A stretch of DNA of 64,000 nucleotides from Abelmoschus esculentus. Its lineage: Eukaryota > Streptophyta > Magnoliopsida > Malvales > Malvaceae. Made by a program: the position numbers and the translations under genes. Position 1 is the first letter of the stretch, and each line of letters begins with the position of its first letter. The stretch lies in contig JAUCBN010000017.1 in the NCBI GenBank assembly GCA_035048815.1, positions 5,514,936 to 5,578,935 on the forward strand, written 5' to 3'. A model generated the notes under the pieces. It was not told the origin of the DNA. It worked only from the letters and a program-made list of their open reading frames with translations, and ran no database searches. Below are positions 1 to 14,500 of this stretch, piece by piece.

Positions 1-1370
1 AGTAAAAAGCTGAAAATTTAGATTAATCTGTATACTTATGTTCAAAAGCCCATAATTAACAATTTGAACTCAAAAAATTTGATTTAATAACTTTTTGTTG
101 TTGTTTTGGTGCGATTAAAACGTGCATGTCTAAATGACCTTTATTGAGAGTCAGTTTGAATTTTAACCGAGTAAAAAGTTGAAAATTTGAGATTAATCTT
201 CATAATTATGTTCAAAAGCCCATAATTAACTATTTGAACTCATAAAATTTGATTTAATAACTTTTGGTTGTCGTTTTTTGCGATTAAAACGTACATGTCT
301 AAATAACTTTTATTAAGAATCAGTTCGAATTTTAACCGAGTAAAAAGCTAAAAATTTTAGATTAATCTTTATAATTATGTTCAAATTCCCATAATTAACG
401 ATTTTAACTCTTTAAATTTGATTTAATAACTTTTGGCTGTCGATTTGTTGCGATTAAAACGTGCATGTCTAAATGTCCTTTATTGAGAATCAGTTCGAAT
501 TTTAACCGAGTAAAAAGCTGAAAATTTTAGATTAATCTGTATACTTATGTTCAAAATCCCATAATTAACAATTTGAACTCATAAAATTTGATTAATAACT
601 TTTGGTTGTCGTTTTGTTGTGCTTAAAATGTGCGTGTCTAAATGACCTTTATTGTGAATCAGTTCGTATTTTAACCGAGTAAAAAGCTAAAAATTTGAGA
701 TTAATCTGTATAATTATGTTCAAAAGCCCCTAATTAACAATATGAACTCATAAAATTTGATTAAGAACTTTTTGTTTTTGTTTTGCTGATATTAAAATGT
801 GCATCTCTAAATGACCTTTATTGAGAATCCGTTCGAAGTTTAACCGAGTAAAAAGCTAAAAATTTAGGTTTAATCTGTATAAGTATGTTAAAAAGCCCAT
901 AATTAACAATTTGAACTTATAAAATTTAATTTAATAACTTTTGGTTGTCATTTTTTTGCAATTAAAACGTGCATGTCTAAATGACCTTTATTGAGAATCA
1001 GTTCGAATTTTAACCGAGTAAAAACCTAAAAATTTAAGATTAATATGTATAATTATGTTCACAATTAACAATTTGAACTCATAAAATTTGATTTAATAAC
1101 TTTTGGTTGTTCTTTGTTTGCGATTAAAACGTGCATGTCTAAATGATCTTTATTGAGAATCTGTTCGGATTTTAACCGAGTAAAAAGCTGAAAATTTGAG
1201 ATTAATTTTTATAATTATGTTCAAAAGCCCATAATTAACAATTTGAACTCATAAAATTTGATTTAATAACTTTTGGTTTTTCTTTTTTTGCGATTAAAAC
1301 GTGCATGTCTAAATGACCTTTATTAAGAATCTGTTCGGATTTTAACCGAGTAAAAAGCAGAAAATTTGAG

Positions 1371-4300
1371 ATTAATCTGCATAATTATGTTCAAACGCCC
1401 ATAATTAGCTATTTGAACTTATAAAATTTGATTTAATAACTTTTGGTTAAAACGTGCATGTCTAAAGGGGCTTTATAGCGAATCCATTTGAATTTTAACT
1501 GAGTAAAAAGCCGAAAATTTGAGATTAATCTTATAAGTATGTTCAAAAGCCCATAATTAACAATTTAAACTCATAAAATTTGATTTAGTAACTTTTGGTT
1601 GTCATTTTGTTGCGATTAAAACATGCCTGTCTAAATGACCTTTATTGAGAATCAATTCGAATTTTAACCGAGTAAAAAACTGAAAATTTTAGATTAATCT
1701 ATATAATTATGTTCAAAATCCCATAATTAATAATTTGAACTCATAAAATTTGATTTAATAACTTTTGGTTGTTATTTTTTGCGATTAAAACGTGCATGTC
1801 TAAATGACCTTTATTGAGAATCAGTTCGAATTTTAACCGAATAAAAAGCTGAAAATTTGAGATTAATTTGTATAATTATTTTCAAAAGCCTTTAATTAAC
1901 ATTTTGAACTCATAAAATTCGATTTAATAACTTTTGGTTGTTGTTTTGTTGCGATTAAAACGTGCATGTCTAAATGATCTTTATTGAGAATCAGATCGAA
2001 TTTTAACCGAGAAAAAAGCTGAAAATTTTAGATTAATTTGTATAATTATGTTCAAAAGCCCATAATTAACAATTTGAACTCATAAAATTTGATTTAATAA
2101 CTTTTGGTTGTCGTTTTGTTGCGATAAAAACGTGCTTGTCTAAATGACCTTTATTGTTAATGAATTCAAATTTTAACCGAGTAGAAAGCTGAAAATTTGA
2201 GATTAATCTGCATAATTATGTTCAAAAGCCCATAATTAACTATTTGAACTTATAAAATTTGATTTAATAACTTTTGGTTAAAACGTGCATGTCTAAAGGG
2301 GCTTTATAGCGAATCCATTTGAATTTTAACTGAGTAAAAAGCCGAAAATTTGAGATTAATCTTATAAGTATGTTCAAAAGCCCATAATTAACAATTTGAA
2401 CTCATAAAATTTGATTTAATAACTTTTGGTTGTCATTTTGTTGCGATTAAAACATGCCTGTCTAAATGACCTTTATTGAGAATCAATTCGAATTTTAACC
2501 GAGTAAAAAACTGAAAATTTTAGATTAATCTATATAATTATGTTCAAAATCCCATAATTAATAATTTGAACTCATAAAATTTGATTAAATAACTTTTGGT
2601 TGTTATTTTTTGCGATTAAAACGTGCATGTCTAAATGACCTTTATTGAGAATCAGTTCGAATTTTAACCGACTAAAAAGCTGAAAATTTGAGATTAATTT
2701 GTATAATTATTTTCAAAAGCCTTTAATTAACATTTTGAACTCATAAAATTCGATTTAATAACTTTTGGTTGTTGTTTTGTTGCGATTAAAACGTGCATGT
2801 CTAAATGATCTTTATTGAGAATCAGATCGAATTTTAACCGAGAAAAAAGCTGAAAATTTTAGATTAATTTGTATAATTATGTTCAAAAGCCCATAATTAA
2901 CAATTTGAACTCATAAAATTTGATTTAATAACTTTTGGTTGTCGTTTTGTTGCGATAAAAACGTGCTTGTCTAAATGACCTTTATTGTGAATGAATTCAA
3001 ATTTTAACCGAGTAGAAAGCTGAAAATTTGAGATTAATCTGCATAATTATGTTCAAAAGCCCATAATTAACTATTTGAACTTATAAAATTTGATTTAATA
3101 ACTTTTGGTTAAAACGTGCATGTCTAAAGGGGCTTTATAGCGAATCCATTTGAATTTTAACTGAGTAAAAAGCCGAAAATTTGAGATTAATCTTATAAGT
3201 ATGTTCAAAAGCCCATAATTAACAATTTGAACTCATAAAATTTGATTTAATAACTTTTGGTTGTCATTTTGTTGCGATTAAAACATGCCTGTCTAAATGA
3301 CCTTTATTGAGAATCAATTCGAATTTTAACCGAGTAAAAAACTGAAAATTTTAGATTAATCTATATAATTATGTTCAAAATCCCATAATTAATAATTTGA
3401 ACTCATAAAATTTGATTAAATAACTTTTGGTTGTTATTTTTTGCGATTAAAACGTGCATGTCTAAATGACCTTTATTGAGAATCAGTTCGAATTTTAACC
3501 GAATAAAAAGCTGAAAATTTGAGATTAATTTGTATAATTATTTTCAAAAGCCTTTAATTAACATTTTGAACTCATAAAATTCGATTTAATAACTTTTGGT
3601 TGTTATTTTGTTGCGATTAAAACGTGCATGTCTAAATGATCTTTATTGAGAATCAGATCGAATTTTAACCGAGAAAAAAGCTGAAAATTTTAGATTAATT
3701 TGTATAATTATGTTCAAAAGCCCATAATTAACAATTTGAACTCATAAAATTTGATTTAATAACTTTTGGTTGTCGTTTTGTTGCGATAAAAACGTGCTTG
3801 TCTAAATGACCTTTATTGTGAATGAATTCAAATTTTAACCGAGTAGAAAGCTGAAAATTTGAGATTAATCTGCATAATTATGTTCAAAAGCCCATAATTA
3901 ACTATTTGAACTTATAAAATTTGATTTAATAACTTTTGGTTAAAATGTGCATGTCTAAAGGGGCTTTACAGCGAATCCATTTGAATTTTAACTGAGTAAA
4001 AAGCCGAAAATTTGAGATTAATCTTATAAGTATGTTCAGAAGCCCATAATTAACAATTTGAAATCATAAAATTTGATTTATTAACTTTTGGTTGTCATTT
4101 TGTTGCGATTAAAACATGCCTGTCTAAATGACCTTTATTGAGAATCAATTCGAATTTTAACCGAGTAAAAAACTGAAAATTTTAGATTAATCTATATAAT
4201 TATGTTCAAAATCCCATAATTAATAATTTGAACTCATAAAATTTGATTAAATAACTTTTGGTTGTTATTTTTTGCGATTAAAACGTGCATGTCTAAATGA

Positions 4301-5023
4301 CCTTTATTGAGAATCAGTTCGAATTTTAACCGAATAAAAAGCTGAAAATTTGAGATTAATTTGTATAATTATTTTCAAAAGCCTTTAATTAACATTTTGA
4401 ACTCATAAAATTCGATTTAATAACTTTTGGTTGTTGTTTTGTTGCGATTAAAACGTGCATGTCTAAATGATCTTTATTGAGAATCAGATCGAATTTTAAC
4501 CGAGAAAAAAGCTGAAAATTTTAGATTAATTTGTATAATTATGTTCAAAAGCCCATAATTAACAATTTGAACTCATAAAATTTGATTTAATAACTTTTGG
4601 TTGTCGTTTTGTTGCGATAAAAACGTGCTTGTCTAAATGACCTTTATTGTGAATGAATTCAAATTTTAACCGAGTAGAAAGCTGAAAATTTGAGATTAAT
4701 CTGCATAATTATGTTCAAAAGCCCATAATTAACTATTTGAACTTATAAAATTTGATTTAATAACTTTTGGTTAAAATGTGCATGTCTAAAGTGGCTTTAC
4801 AGCGAATCCATTTGAATTTTAACTGAGTAAAAAGCCGAAAATTTGAGATTAATCTTATAAGTATGTTCAGAAGCCCATAATTAACAATTTGAAATCATAA
4901 AATTTGATTTATTAACTTTTGGTTGTCATTTTGTTGCGATTAAAACATGCCTGTCTAAATGACCTTTATTGAGAATCAATTCGAATTTTAACCGAGTAAA
5001 AAACTAAAAATTTTAGATTAATC
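1371..5023. repeat. 831 bp higher-order repeat, about 4.4 copies
   Basis: The marker TCTAAAGGGGCTTTA (or its close variants) lies at 1461, 2292, 3123, 3954 and 4785, exactly 831 bp apart each time. Each unit holds five monomers, one of them shortened by loss of about 18 bp (the GTTGTCGTTTTGTTGCGA part), so TTTTGGTT runs straight into AAAACG. Copies differ by only scattered substitutions, for example CTTTATAG versus CTTTACAG. The block stops abruptly at about 5023, where GATTAATC jumps to AGTTCAAATTTTAACTG of another monomer, a clear recombination scar. The left edge is approximate. Confidence 0.93.
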
Positions 5024-6349
5024 AGTTCAAATTTTAACTGAGTAAAAAGCTGAAAATTTGAGATTAATCTTATAATTATGTTCAAAAGCTCATAATTAAC
5101 AATTTGAACTCATAAAATTTGATTTAATAACTTTTGGTTGTTGTTTTGATTCGATTAAAACGTGCATGTCTAAATGACCTTTATTGAGAATCAGTGCGAA
5201 TTTTAACCGAGTAAAAGGCTGAAAATTTTAGATTAATCTTATAATTATGTTCAAAAGCCCATAATTAACAATTTGAACTTATAAAATTTGATTTAATAAC
5301 TTTTGGATGTTCTTTTTTTGCGATTAAAACGTACATGTCTAAATGACCTTTTTTGAGAATCTGTTCGGATTTTAACCGAGTAAAAAGCTGAAAATTTGAG
5401 ATTAATCAGCATAATTATGTTCAAAAGCCCATAATTATCTATTTGAACTTATAAAATTTGATTTAATTACTTTTGGTTGTCATTTTTTTGCGATTAAAAC
5501 GTACATGTCTAAATGACCTTTATTGAGAATCAGTTCGAATTTTAATCGAGTAAAAAGCTTAAAATTTGAGATTAATCTGTATAATTATATTCAAAATCCT
5601 ATAATTAACAATTTGAACTCATAAAACTTGATTTAATAACTTTTGGTTGTCATTTTTTTGCGATTAAAACGTGCATGTATAAATAATCTTTATTGAGAAT
5701 CAGTTCGAATTTTAACCGCGTAAAAAGCTAAAAATTTGAGATTAATCTGCATAATTATGTTCAAAAGCACATAATTAACTATTTGAACTCATAAAATTTG
5801 ATTTAATAACTTTTGGTTGTCGTTTTGTTGCGATAAAAACGTGCTTGTCTAAATGACCTTTATTGTTAATGAATTCAAATTTTAACCGAGTAGAAAGCTG
5901 AAAATTTGAGATTAATCTGCATAATTATGTTCAAAAGCCCATAATTAACTATTTGAACTTATAAAATTTGATTTAATAACTTTTGATTAAAACGTGCATG
6001 TCTAAAGAGACTTTATAGCTAATCCGTTCGAATTTTAACCGAGTAAAAAGTCAAAAATTTGAGGTTAATCTTATAAGTATGTTCCAAAGCCCATAATTAC
6101 CAATTAGAACTCATAAAATTTGATTTAATAATTTTGGTTGTCATTTTGTTGCGATTAAAACGTACATGTCTAAATGACCTTTATTGAGAATCAGTTCGAA
6201 TTTTAACCGAGTAAAAAACTGAAAATTTTAGATTAATCTGTATAATTATGTTCAAAAGCCCATAATTAACAATTTGAACTCATAAAATTTAATTTAACAA
6301 CTTTTGGTTGTCGTTTTATTGCGATTAAAACGTGCCTGTCTAAATGACC

Positions 6350-8720
6350 TTTATTGTGAATCAGTTTAAATTTTAACCGAGAAAAAAGCTGAAAATTTGA
6401 GATTAATCTGTATAATTATGTTCAAAAGCCCATAATTAATAATTTGAACTCATAAAATTTGATTTAATAACTTTTGGTTGTCATTTTTTTACGATTAAAA
6501 CGTGCATGTCTAAATGACCTTTATTGAGAATCATTTGAATTTTAACCGAATAAAAAGCTGAAAATTTGAGATTAATCTGTATAATTATATTCAAAAGCCT
6601 ATAATTAACATTTTGCACTAATTAAATTTGATTTAATAACTTTTGGTTGTCGTTTTATTGCGATTAAAACGTGCATGTCTAAATGACCTTTATTGAGAAT
6701 CAATTCGAATTTTAACCAAGAAAAAAGCTGAAAATTTGAGATTAATCTGTATAATTATATTCAAAAGCCTATAATTAACATTTTGAACTCATTAAATTTG
6801 ATTTAATAACTTCTAGCTATCATTTTGGTGCGATTAAAACGTGCATGTCTGAATGACCTTTATTGAGAATCAGTTAGAATTTTAACATAATAAAAAGCTG
6901 AAAACTTGAGATTATTCTGTATAATTATGTTCAAAAACCCATAATTAATAATTTGAACTCATAAAATTTGATTTAATAACTTTTGGTTATCATTTTTTTG
7001 CGATTAAAACATGCATGTCTAAATGATCTTTATTCAGAATCAGTTCGAATTTTAACCGAATAAAAAGCTAAAAATTTGAGATTAATCTGTATAATTATAT
7101 TTAAAAGCCTATAATTAACATTTTGCACTAATTAAATTTGATTTAATAACTTTTGGTTGTAGTTTTGTTGCGCTTAAAACGTGCATGTCTAAATGACCTT
7201 TATTGAGAATCAGTTCGAATTTTAACCGAGAAAAAAGCTGAAAATTTGAGATTAATCTTATAATTATGTTCAAAAGCCCATAATTAACAATTTGAACTTA
7301 TAAAATTTGATTTAATAACTTTTGGTTGTCGTTTTGTTGCGATTAAAACGTAGATGTCTAAATGACCTTTATTGAGAATCAGTTCGAATTTTAACCGAGT
7401 AAAAAGCTGAAAATTTTAGATTGATCTATATAATTATGTTCAAAAGCCCTTAATTAACAATTTGAACTCATAAAATTTGATTTAATAACTTTTGGTTGTC
7501 GTTTTGTTGCGATAAAAATGTGTCTGTGTAAATGACCTTTATTGTGAATCAGTTTAAATTTTAATCGAGAAAAAAGCTGAAAATTTGAGATTAATCTGTA
7601 TAATTATGTTCAAAAGCCCATAATTAATAATTTGAACTCATAAAATTTGATTTAATAACTTTTGATTGTCATTTTTTTGTGATTAAAACGTGCATGTCTA
7701 AATGACCTTTATTGAGAATCATTTGAATTTTAACCGAATAAAAAGCTGAAAATTTGAGATTAATCTGTATAATTATATTCAAAAGCCTATAATTAACATT
7801 TTGCACTAATTAAATTTGATTTAATAACTTTTGGTTGTCGTTTTATTGCGATTAAAACGTGCATGTCTAAATGACCTTTATTGAGAATCAATTCGAATTT
7901 TAACCAAGAAAAAAGCTGAAAATTTGAGATTAATCTGTATAATTATATTCAAGAGCCTATAATTAAGATTTTGAACTCATCAAATTTGATTTAATAACTT
8001 TTAGCTATCATTTTGGTGCGATTAAAACGTGCATGTCTGAATGACCTTTATTGAGAATCAGTTAGAATTTTAACATAATAAAAAGCTGAAAATTTGAGAT
8101 TATTCTGTATAATTATGTTCAAAAACCCATAATTAATAATTTGATTTAATAACTTTTGGTTATCATTTTTTTGCGATTAAAACATGCATGTCTAAATGAC
8201 CTTTATTCAGAATCAGTTCGAATTTTAACCGAATAAAAAGCTAAAAATTTGAGATTAATCTGTATAATTATATTTAAAAGCCTATAATTAACATTTTGCA
8301 CTAATTAAATTTGATTTAATAACTTTTGGTTGTAGTTTTGTTACGCTTAAAACGTGCATGTCTAAATGACCTTTATTGAGAATCAGTTCGAATTTTAACC
8401 GAGAAAAAAGCTGAAAATTTGAGATTAATCTTATAATTATGTTCAAAAGCCCATAATTAACAATTTGAACTTATAAAATTTGATTTAATAACTTTTGGTT
8501 GTCGTTTTGTTGCGATTAAAACGTACATGTCTAAATGACCTTTATTGAGAATCAGTTCGAATTTTAACCGAGTAAAAAGCTGAAAATTTTAGATTGATCT
8601 GTATAATTATGTTCAAAAGCCCTTAATTAACAATTTGAACTCATAAAATTTGATTTAATAACTTTTGGTTGTCGTTTTGTTGCGATAAAAATGTGTCTGT
8701 CTAAATGACGTTTATTGTGA
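6350..8720. repeat. Seven-monomer segmental duplication, ~1.17-1.19 kb unit, two copies
   Basis: The diagnostic variant TTTTGCACTAATTAAATTTG occurs at 6611 and 7121 and again at 7799 and 8294, offsets of 1188 and 1173 bp. The difference between the offsets is explained by a short deletion in the second copy near 8140. Surrounding monomers share private variants such as TTTTAACATAATAAAAAGC and CCAAGAAAAAAGC in the same order. This is a tandem duplication of about seven monomers, somewhat more diverged than the 831 bp block. Confidence 0.87.
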
Positions 8721-11700
8721 ATCAGTTCGAATTCTTACCGAGTAAAAAGCTGAAAATTTGAGATTAATATGTATAATTCTTTTCAAAAGCCCATAATTAA
8801 TTATTTGAACTCATAAAATTTGATTTAATAACTTTTTGTTGTTATTTTTTTGCGATTAAAACGTGCATGTCTAAATGACCTTTATTGAGAACCAGTTCGA
8901 ATTTTAATCGAGTAAAAAGCTTAAAATTTTAGATTAATCTGTATAATTATGTTTAAAATCCCATAATTAACAATTTGAACTCATAAAATTTGATTTAATA
9001 ACTTTTGGTTGTCATTTTTTTGGGATTAAAATGTGCATGTCTAAATGACCTTTATTGAGAATCAATTCGAATTTTAACCAAGTAAAAAGCTGAAAATATG
9101 AGATTAATCTACATAATTATGTTCAAAAGCCCATAATTAACTATTTGAACTCATAAAATTTGATTTAATAACTTTTTTTTTGATTAAAACGTGTATGTCT
9201 AAAGGGGCTTTATAGCGAATCTGTTCGAATTTTAACCGAGTAAAAAGCTAAAAATTTGAGATTAATCTTATAATTATGTTCTAAAGCCCATAATTAACAA
9301 TTTGAACTTATAAAATTTGATTTAATAACTTTTAGTTATCGTTTTGTTGCGATTAAAACGTGCATGTGTAAATGACCTTTATTGAGAATCAGTTTGAACT
9401 TTAACCGAGTAAAAAGCTGATAATTTTAGATTTATCTGTATAATTATGTTCAAAAGCCCATAATTAACAATTTGAACTCATAAAATTTGATTTAATAACT
9501 TTTGATTGTCGTTTTGTTGCGATAAAAATGTGTCTGTCTAAATGACCTTTATTGTGAATCAGTTCGAATTCTAACCGAGTGAAAAGCTGAAAATTTTAGA
9601 TTAATCTGTATAATTCTGTTCAAAAGCCCATAATTAATAATTTGAACTCATAAAATTTGATTTAATAACTTTTGGTTGTCATTTTTTTGCGATTAAAACG
9701 TGCATGTCTAAATGACCTTTATTGAGAATCAGTTCAAATTTTAATAGAGTAAAAAGCTTAAAATTTGAGATTAATCTGTATAATTATGTTTAAAATCCCA
9801 TAATTAACAATTTGAACTCATAAAATTTGATTTAATAACTTTTGGTTGTCATTTTTTTACGACTAAAATGTGTATGTCTAAATGACCTTTATTGAGAATC
9901 TCTTCGAATTTTAACCAAGTAAAAAGCTGAAAATTTGAGATTAATCTGCATAATTATGTTCAAAAGCACATAATTAACTATTTGAACTAATAAAATTTGC
10001 TTTAATAACTTTTGGTTTTCTTTTTTTTTTATTAAAACGTGTATGTCTAAAGGGGCTTTATAGCGAATCTGGTCGAATTTTAACCAAGGAAAAAGCTGAA
10101 AATTTGAGATTAATCTTATAATTATGTTCAAAAGCCCATAATTAACAATTTGAACTTATAAAATTTGATTTAATAACTTTTGGTTGTCGTTTTGTTGCTA
10201 TTAAAATGTTTGTCTAAATGACCTTTATTGAGAATCAGTTCGAATTTTAACCGAGTAAAAAGCTGAAAATTTTAGATTTATCTGTATAATTATGTTCAAA
10301 AGCCCATAATTAACAATTTGAACTAATAAAATTTGATTTAATAACTTTTGGTTGTCGTTTTGTTGCGATAAAAATGTGTCTGTCTAAATGACCTTTATTG
10401 TGAATCAGTTCGAATTCTAACCGAGTGAAAAGCTGAAAATTTGAGATTAATCTGTATAATTCAGTTCAAAAGCCCATAATCAATAATTTAAACTCATAAA
10501 ATTTGATTTAATAACTTCTGATTGTCATTTTTTTTGCGATTAAAACGTGCCTGTCTAAATGACCTTTATTGAGAATCAGTTCGAATTTTAATCGAGTAAA
10601 AAGCTGAAAATTTGAGATTAATCTGCATAATTATGTTCAAAAGCCCATAATTAACTATTTGAACTCATAAAATTTGATTTAATAACTTTTGGTTATCGTT
10701 TTGTTGCGATTAATACGTGCATGTCTAAATGAGCTTTATTGAGAATCAATTCGAATTTTAACCGAGTAAAAATCTGAAAATTTGAGATTAATCTATATAA
10801 TTATATTCAAAAGCCCATAATTAACTATTTGGACTCATAAAATTTGATTTAATAAATTTTGGTTTTCTGTTTTTTTGATTAAAACTGTATGTCTAAAGGG
10901 GCTTTATAGCGAATCCGTTTGAATTTTAACCGAGTAAAAAGCTAAAAATTTGATATTAATCTTATAAATATGTTCAAAAGCCCATAATTAAAATTTTGAA
11001 CTCATTAAATTTGATTTAATAACTTTTGGTTGTCGTTTTGTTGCGATTAAACGTGCATGTCTAAATGACCTTTATTGAGAACCAATTCGAATTTTAACCA
11101 AGTAAAAAGCTGAAAATTTAAGATTAATCTGTATAATTATGTTCAAAAGCCCATAATTAACAATTTGTACTCATGAAATTTTAATTTAATAACTTTTGGT
11201 TGTCGTTTTGTTGCGATTAAAACGTTCATGCCTAAATGACCTTTATTGAGAATTAGTTCGAATGTTAACCGAGTAAAAAGCTGAAAATTTGAGATTAATC
11301 TGTATAATTATGTTCAAAAGTCCTACTTAACAATTTGAACTCATAAAATATGATTTAATAATTTTTGGTTGTCGTTTTTTTGCGATTAAAACGTGCATGT
11401 CTAAATGTCCTTTATTGAGAATCTTTTCGAATTTTAACTGAGTAAAAAGTTGAAAATTTGAGATTAATCTGTATAATTATGTTTAAAAGCCCATAATTAA
11501 CTATTTGAACTCATAAAATTTGATTTAATAACTTTTGATTTTCTTTTTTTTTTTTTGATTAAAACGTGTATGTATAGAGGGGATTTATAGCGAATCCGTT
11601 TGAATTTTAACCGATTAAAAAGCTGAAAATTTGAGATTAATCATATAATTATATTCAAAAGCCCATAATTAACAATTTGAACTCATAAAATTTGATTTAA

Positions 11701-12637
11701 TAAGTTTTTGTTGTCATTTTGTTGCGATTAAAACGTGCATGTCTAAATTACCATTATTGAGAAAATGTTCGAATTTTAGCAGAGTAAAAAGCTGAAAATT
11801 TTAGATTAATCTGTATAATTATGTTGAAAAGCCCATAACTAACAATATAAACTCATAAAATTTGATTAAGAACTTTTTGTTGTCGTTTTGTTGATATTAA
11901 AATGTGCATGTCTAAATGACCTTTATTGAGAATCAGTTCGAAGTTTAACCGAGTAAAAAGCTGAAAATTTAGGATTAATCTGTGTAAGTATGATAAAAAG
12001 CCCATAATTAACAATTTGAACTCATAAAATTTGATTTAATAACTTTTGGTTGTCATTTGGTTGCGATTAAAACGTTTATGTCTAAATAACCATTATTGAG
12101 AATCAGTTCGAATTTTGACAAAGTAAAAAGCTGAAAATTTTAGATTAATCTGTATAATTATGTTCAAAATCCCATAATTAACAATTTGAACTCATAAAAT
12201 TTAATTTAATAACTTTTGTTTGTTGTTTTGTTGCGATTAAAATGTGCGTGTCTAAATGACCTTTATTGTGAATCAGTTCGAATTTTAACCGAGTAAAAAG
12301 CTAAAAATTTGAGATTAATCTGTATAATTATGTTCAAAAGCCCATAATTAACAATATAAACTCATAAAATTTGATTAATAACTTTTTGTTGTCGTTTTGT
12401 TGCGATTAAAATGTGCATGCCTAAATGACCTTTATTGAGAATCAGTTCGAATTTTAACCGAGTCAAAAGATAAAAATTTGAGATTAATCTGCATAATTAT
12501 GTTCAAAAGCCTATAATTAACAATATGAACTCATAAAATTTGCTTAATAACTTTTTGTTGTCGTTTTGTTACAATTAAAACGTACATGTCTAAATGAACT
12601 TTATTGAGAATTAGTTCGAATATTAACCGAGTAAAAA

Positions 12638-12770
12638 ACGTGCATGTCTAAATGACCTTTATTGAGAATCAGTTCAAACGTGCATGTCTAAATGACCTTT
12701 ATTGAGAATCAGTTCAAAATCCCATAATTAACAATTAAGTTCAAAATCCCATAATTAACAATTTGAACTC
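12638..12770. repeat. Scrambled patch of short tandem duplications inside the satellite
   Basis: Here the 169 bp register breaks. A 40 bp segment (CGTGCATG... to ...AGTTCAAA) is repeated directly, with CGTGCATG at 12639 and 12679. It is followed by a 27 bp direct repeat of AGTTCAAAATCCCATAATT (12711 and 12738). The normal monomer then resumes. The patch looks like several slippage or end-joining events in one place. Confidence 0.85.
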
Positions 12771-13440
12771 CTAAAATTTGATTAACAACTTTTGGTTGTC
12801 GTTTTGTTACGAATCCGTCGTGCATGTATAAATGACCTTTATTGAGAATCAGTTCGAATTTTAACAGAGTAAAAAGCTGAAAATTTTAGATTAATCTGTA
12901 TAATTATGTTCAAAAGCCCATAATTAACAATTTGAACTCATAAAATTTGATTTAATAACTTTTGGTTGTCGTTTTCTTGTGATTAAAATGTCCGTGTCTA
13001 AATGACCTTTATTGTGAATCAGTTCGAATTTTAACGGAGAAAAAAGCTAAAAATTTAAGATTAATCTGTATAATTATGTTCAAAAGCCCATAATTAACAA
13101 TATAAACTCATAAAATTTGATTAATAACTTTGTTGTCGTTTTGTTGCGATTAAAACGTGCATGCCTAAATGACCTTTATTGAGAATCAGTTCGAATTTTA
13201 ATCGAGTAAAAAGCTGAAAATTTGAGATTAATCTGTATAATTATATTCAAAAGCCCATAATTAACAATATGAACTCATAAAATTTGATTAATAACTTTTT
13301 TTTGTCGTTTTGTTGCGATTAAAAAGTGTATGTCTAAATGACCTTTATTGAGAATCAATTCAAAGTTTAACTGATTAAAAAGCTGAAAATTTAGGATTAA
13401 TCTATATAAGTATGTTAAAAAGCCCATAATTAACAATTTG

Positions 13441-14500
13441 AACTCATAAAATTTGATTTAATAACTTTTGGTTGTTATTTTGTTGAGATTAAAACGTGCA
13501 TGTCTAAATGACCTTTATTGAGAATCAATTCGAATTTTAATCGACTAAAAAGCTGAAAATTTGAGATTAATCTGTATAATTATGTTCAAAAGCCCATAAT
13601 TAACAATATGAACTCATAAAATTTGATTAATAACTTTTTGTTGTCGTTTTGTTGCGATTAAAACGTGCATGTCTAAATGATCTTTATTGAGAATCAGTTC
13701 GAAGTTTAACCGAGTAAAAAGCTAAAAAATTAGGATTAATCTGTATAAGTATGTTAAAAAGCCCATAATTAACAATTTGAACTCATAAAATTTGATTTAA
13801 TAACTTTTGGTTGTTATTTTGTTGAGGTTAAAACGTGCATGTCTAAATGACCTTTATTGAGAATCAATTCGAATTTTAATAGAGTAAAAAGCTAAAAATT
13901 TTAGATTAATCTGTATAATTATGTTCAAAAGCCCATAATTAACAATTTGAACTCATAAAATTTGATTTAATAACTTTTTGTTGTCGTTCTGTTGCGATTA
14001 AAACGTCCATGACTAATTGACCTTTATTGAGAATCAGTTCAAATTTTAACCGAGTAAAAAGCTAAAAATTTTGGATTAATTTGTATAATTATTTTCAAAA
14101 GCCCATAATTAACAATTTGAAATCATAAAATTTGATTTAATAACTTTTGGTTGTTATTTTGTTGAGGTTAAAACGTGCATGTCTAAATGACCTTTATTGA
14201 GAATCAATTCGAATTTTAATAGAGTAAAAAGCTAAAAATTTTAGATTAATCTGTATAATTATGTTCAAAAGCCCATAATTAACAATTTGAACTCATAAAA
14301 TTTGATTTAATAACTTTTTGTTGTCGTTCTGTTGCGATTAAAACGTGCATGACTAATTGACCTTTATTGAGAATCAGTTCAAATTTTAACCGAGTAAAAA
14401 GCTAAAAATTTTGGATTAATTTGTATAATTATGTTCAAAAGCCCATAATTAACAATTTGAAATCATAAAATTTGATTTAATAACTTTTGGTTGTGGTTTT
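13441..14500. repeat. 340 bp dimeric higher-order repeat, about three copies
   Basis: The variant TTGTTATTTTGTTGAG(A/G)TTAAAAC recurs at a 340 bp step (about 13474, 13814 and 14154). Copies two and three also share AATTTTAATAGAGTAAAAAGC and the rare ACTAATTGACC, and are nearly identical over the dimer. The first copy is more diverged. Confidence 0.85.

Noticed and set aside
9889..10131. Open frames inside the satellite (also 15324-15623 and 35393-35611, minus strand)
   Set aside because: They are chance openings in repeated AT-rich monomers; their peptides repeat with the monomer and show no domain.
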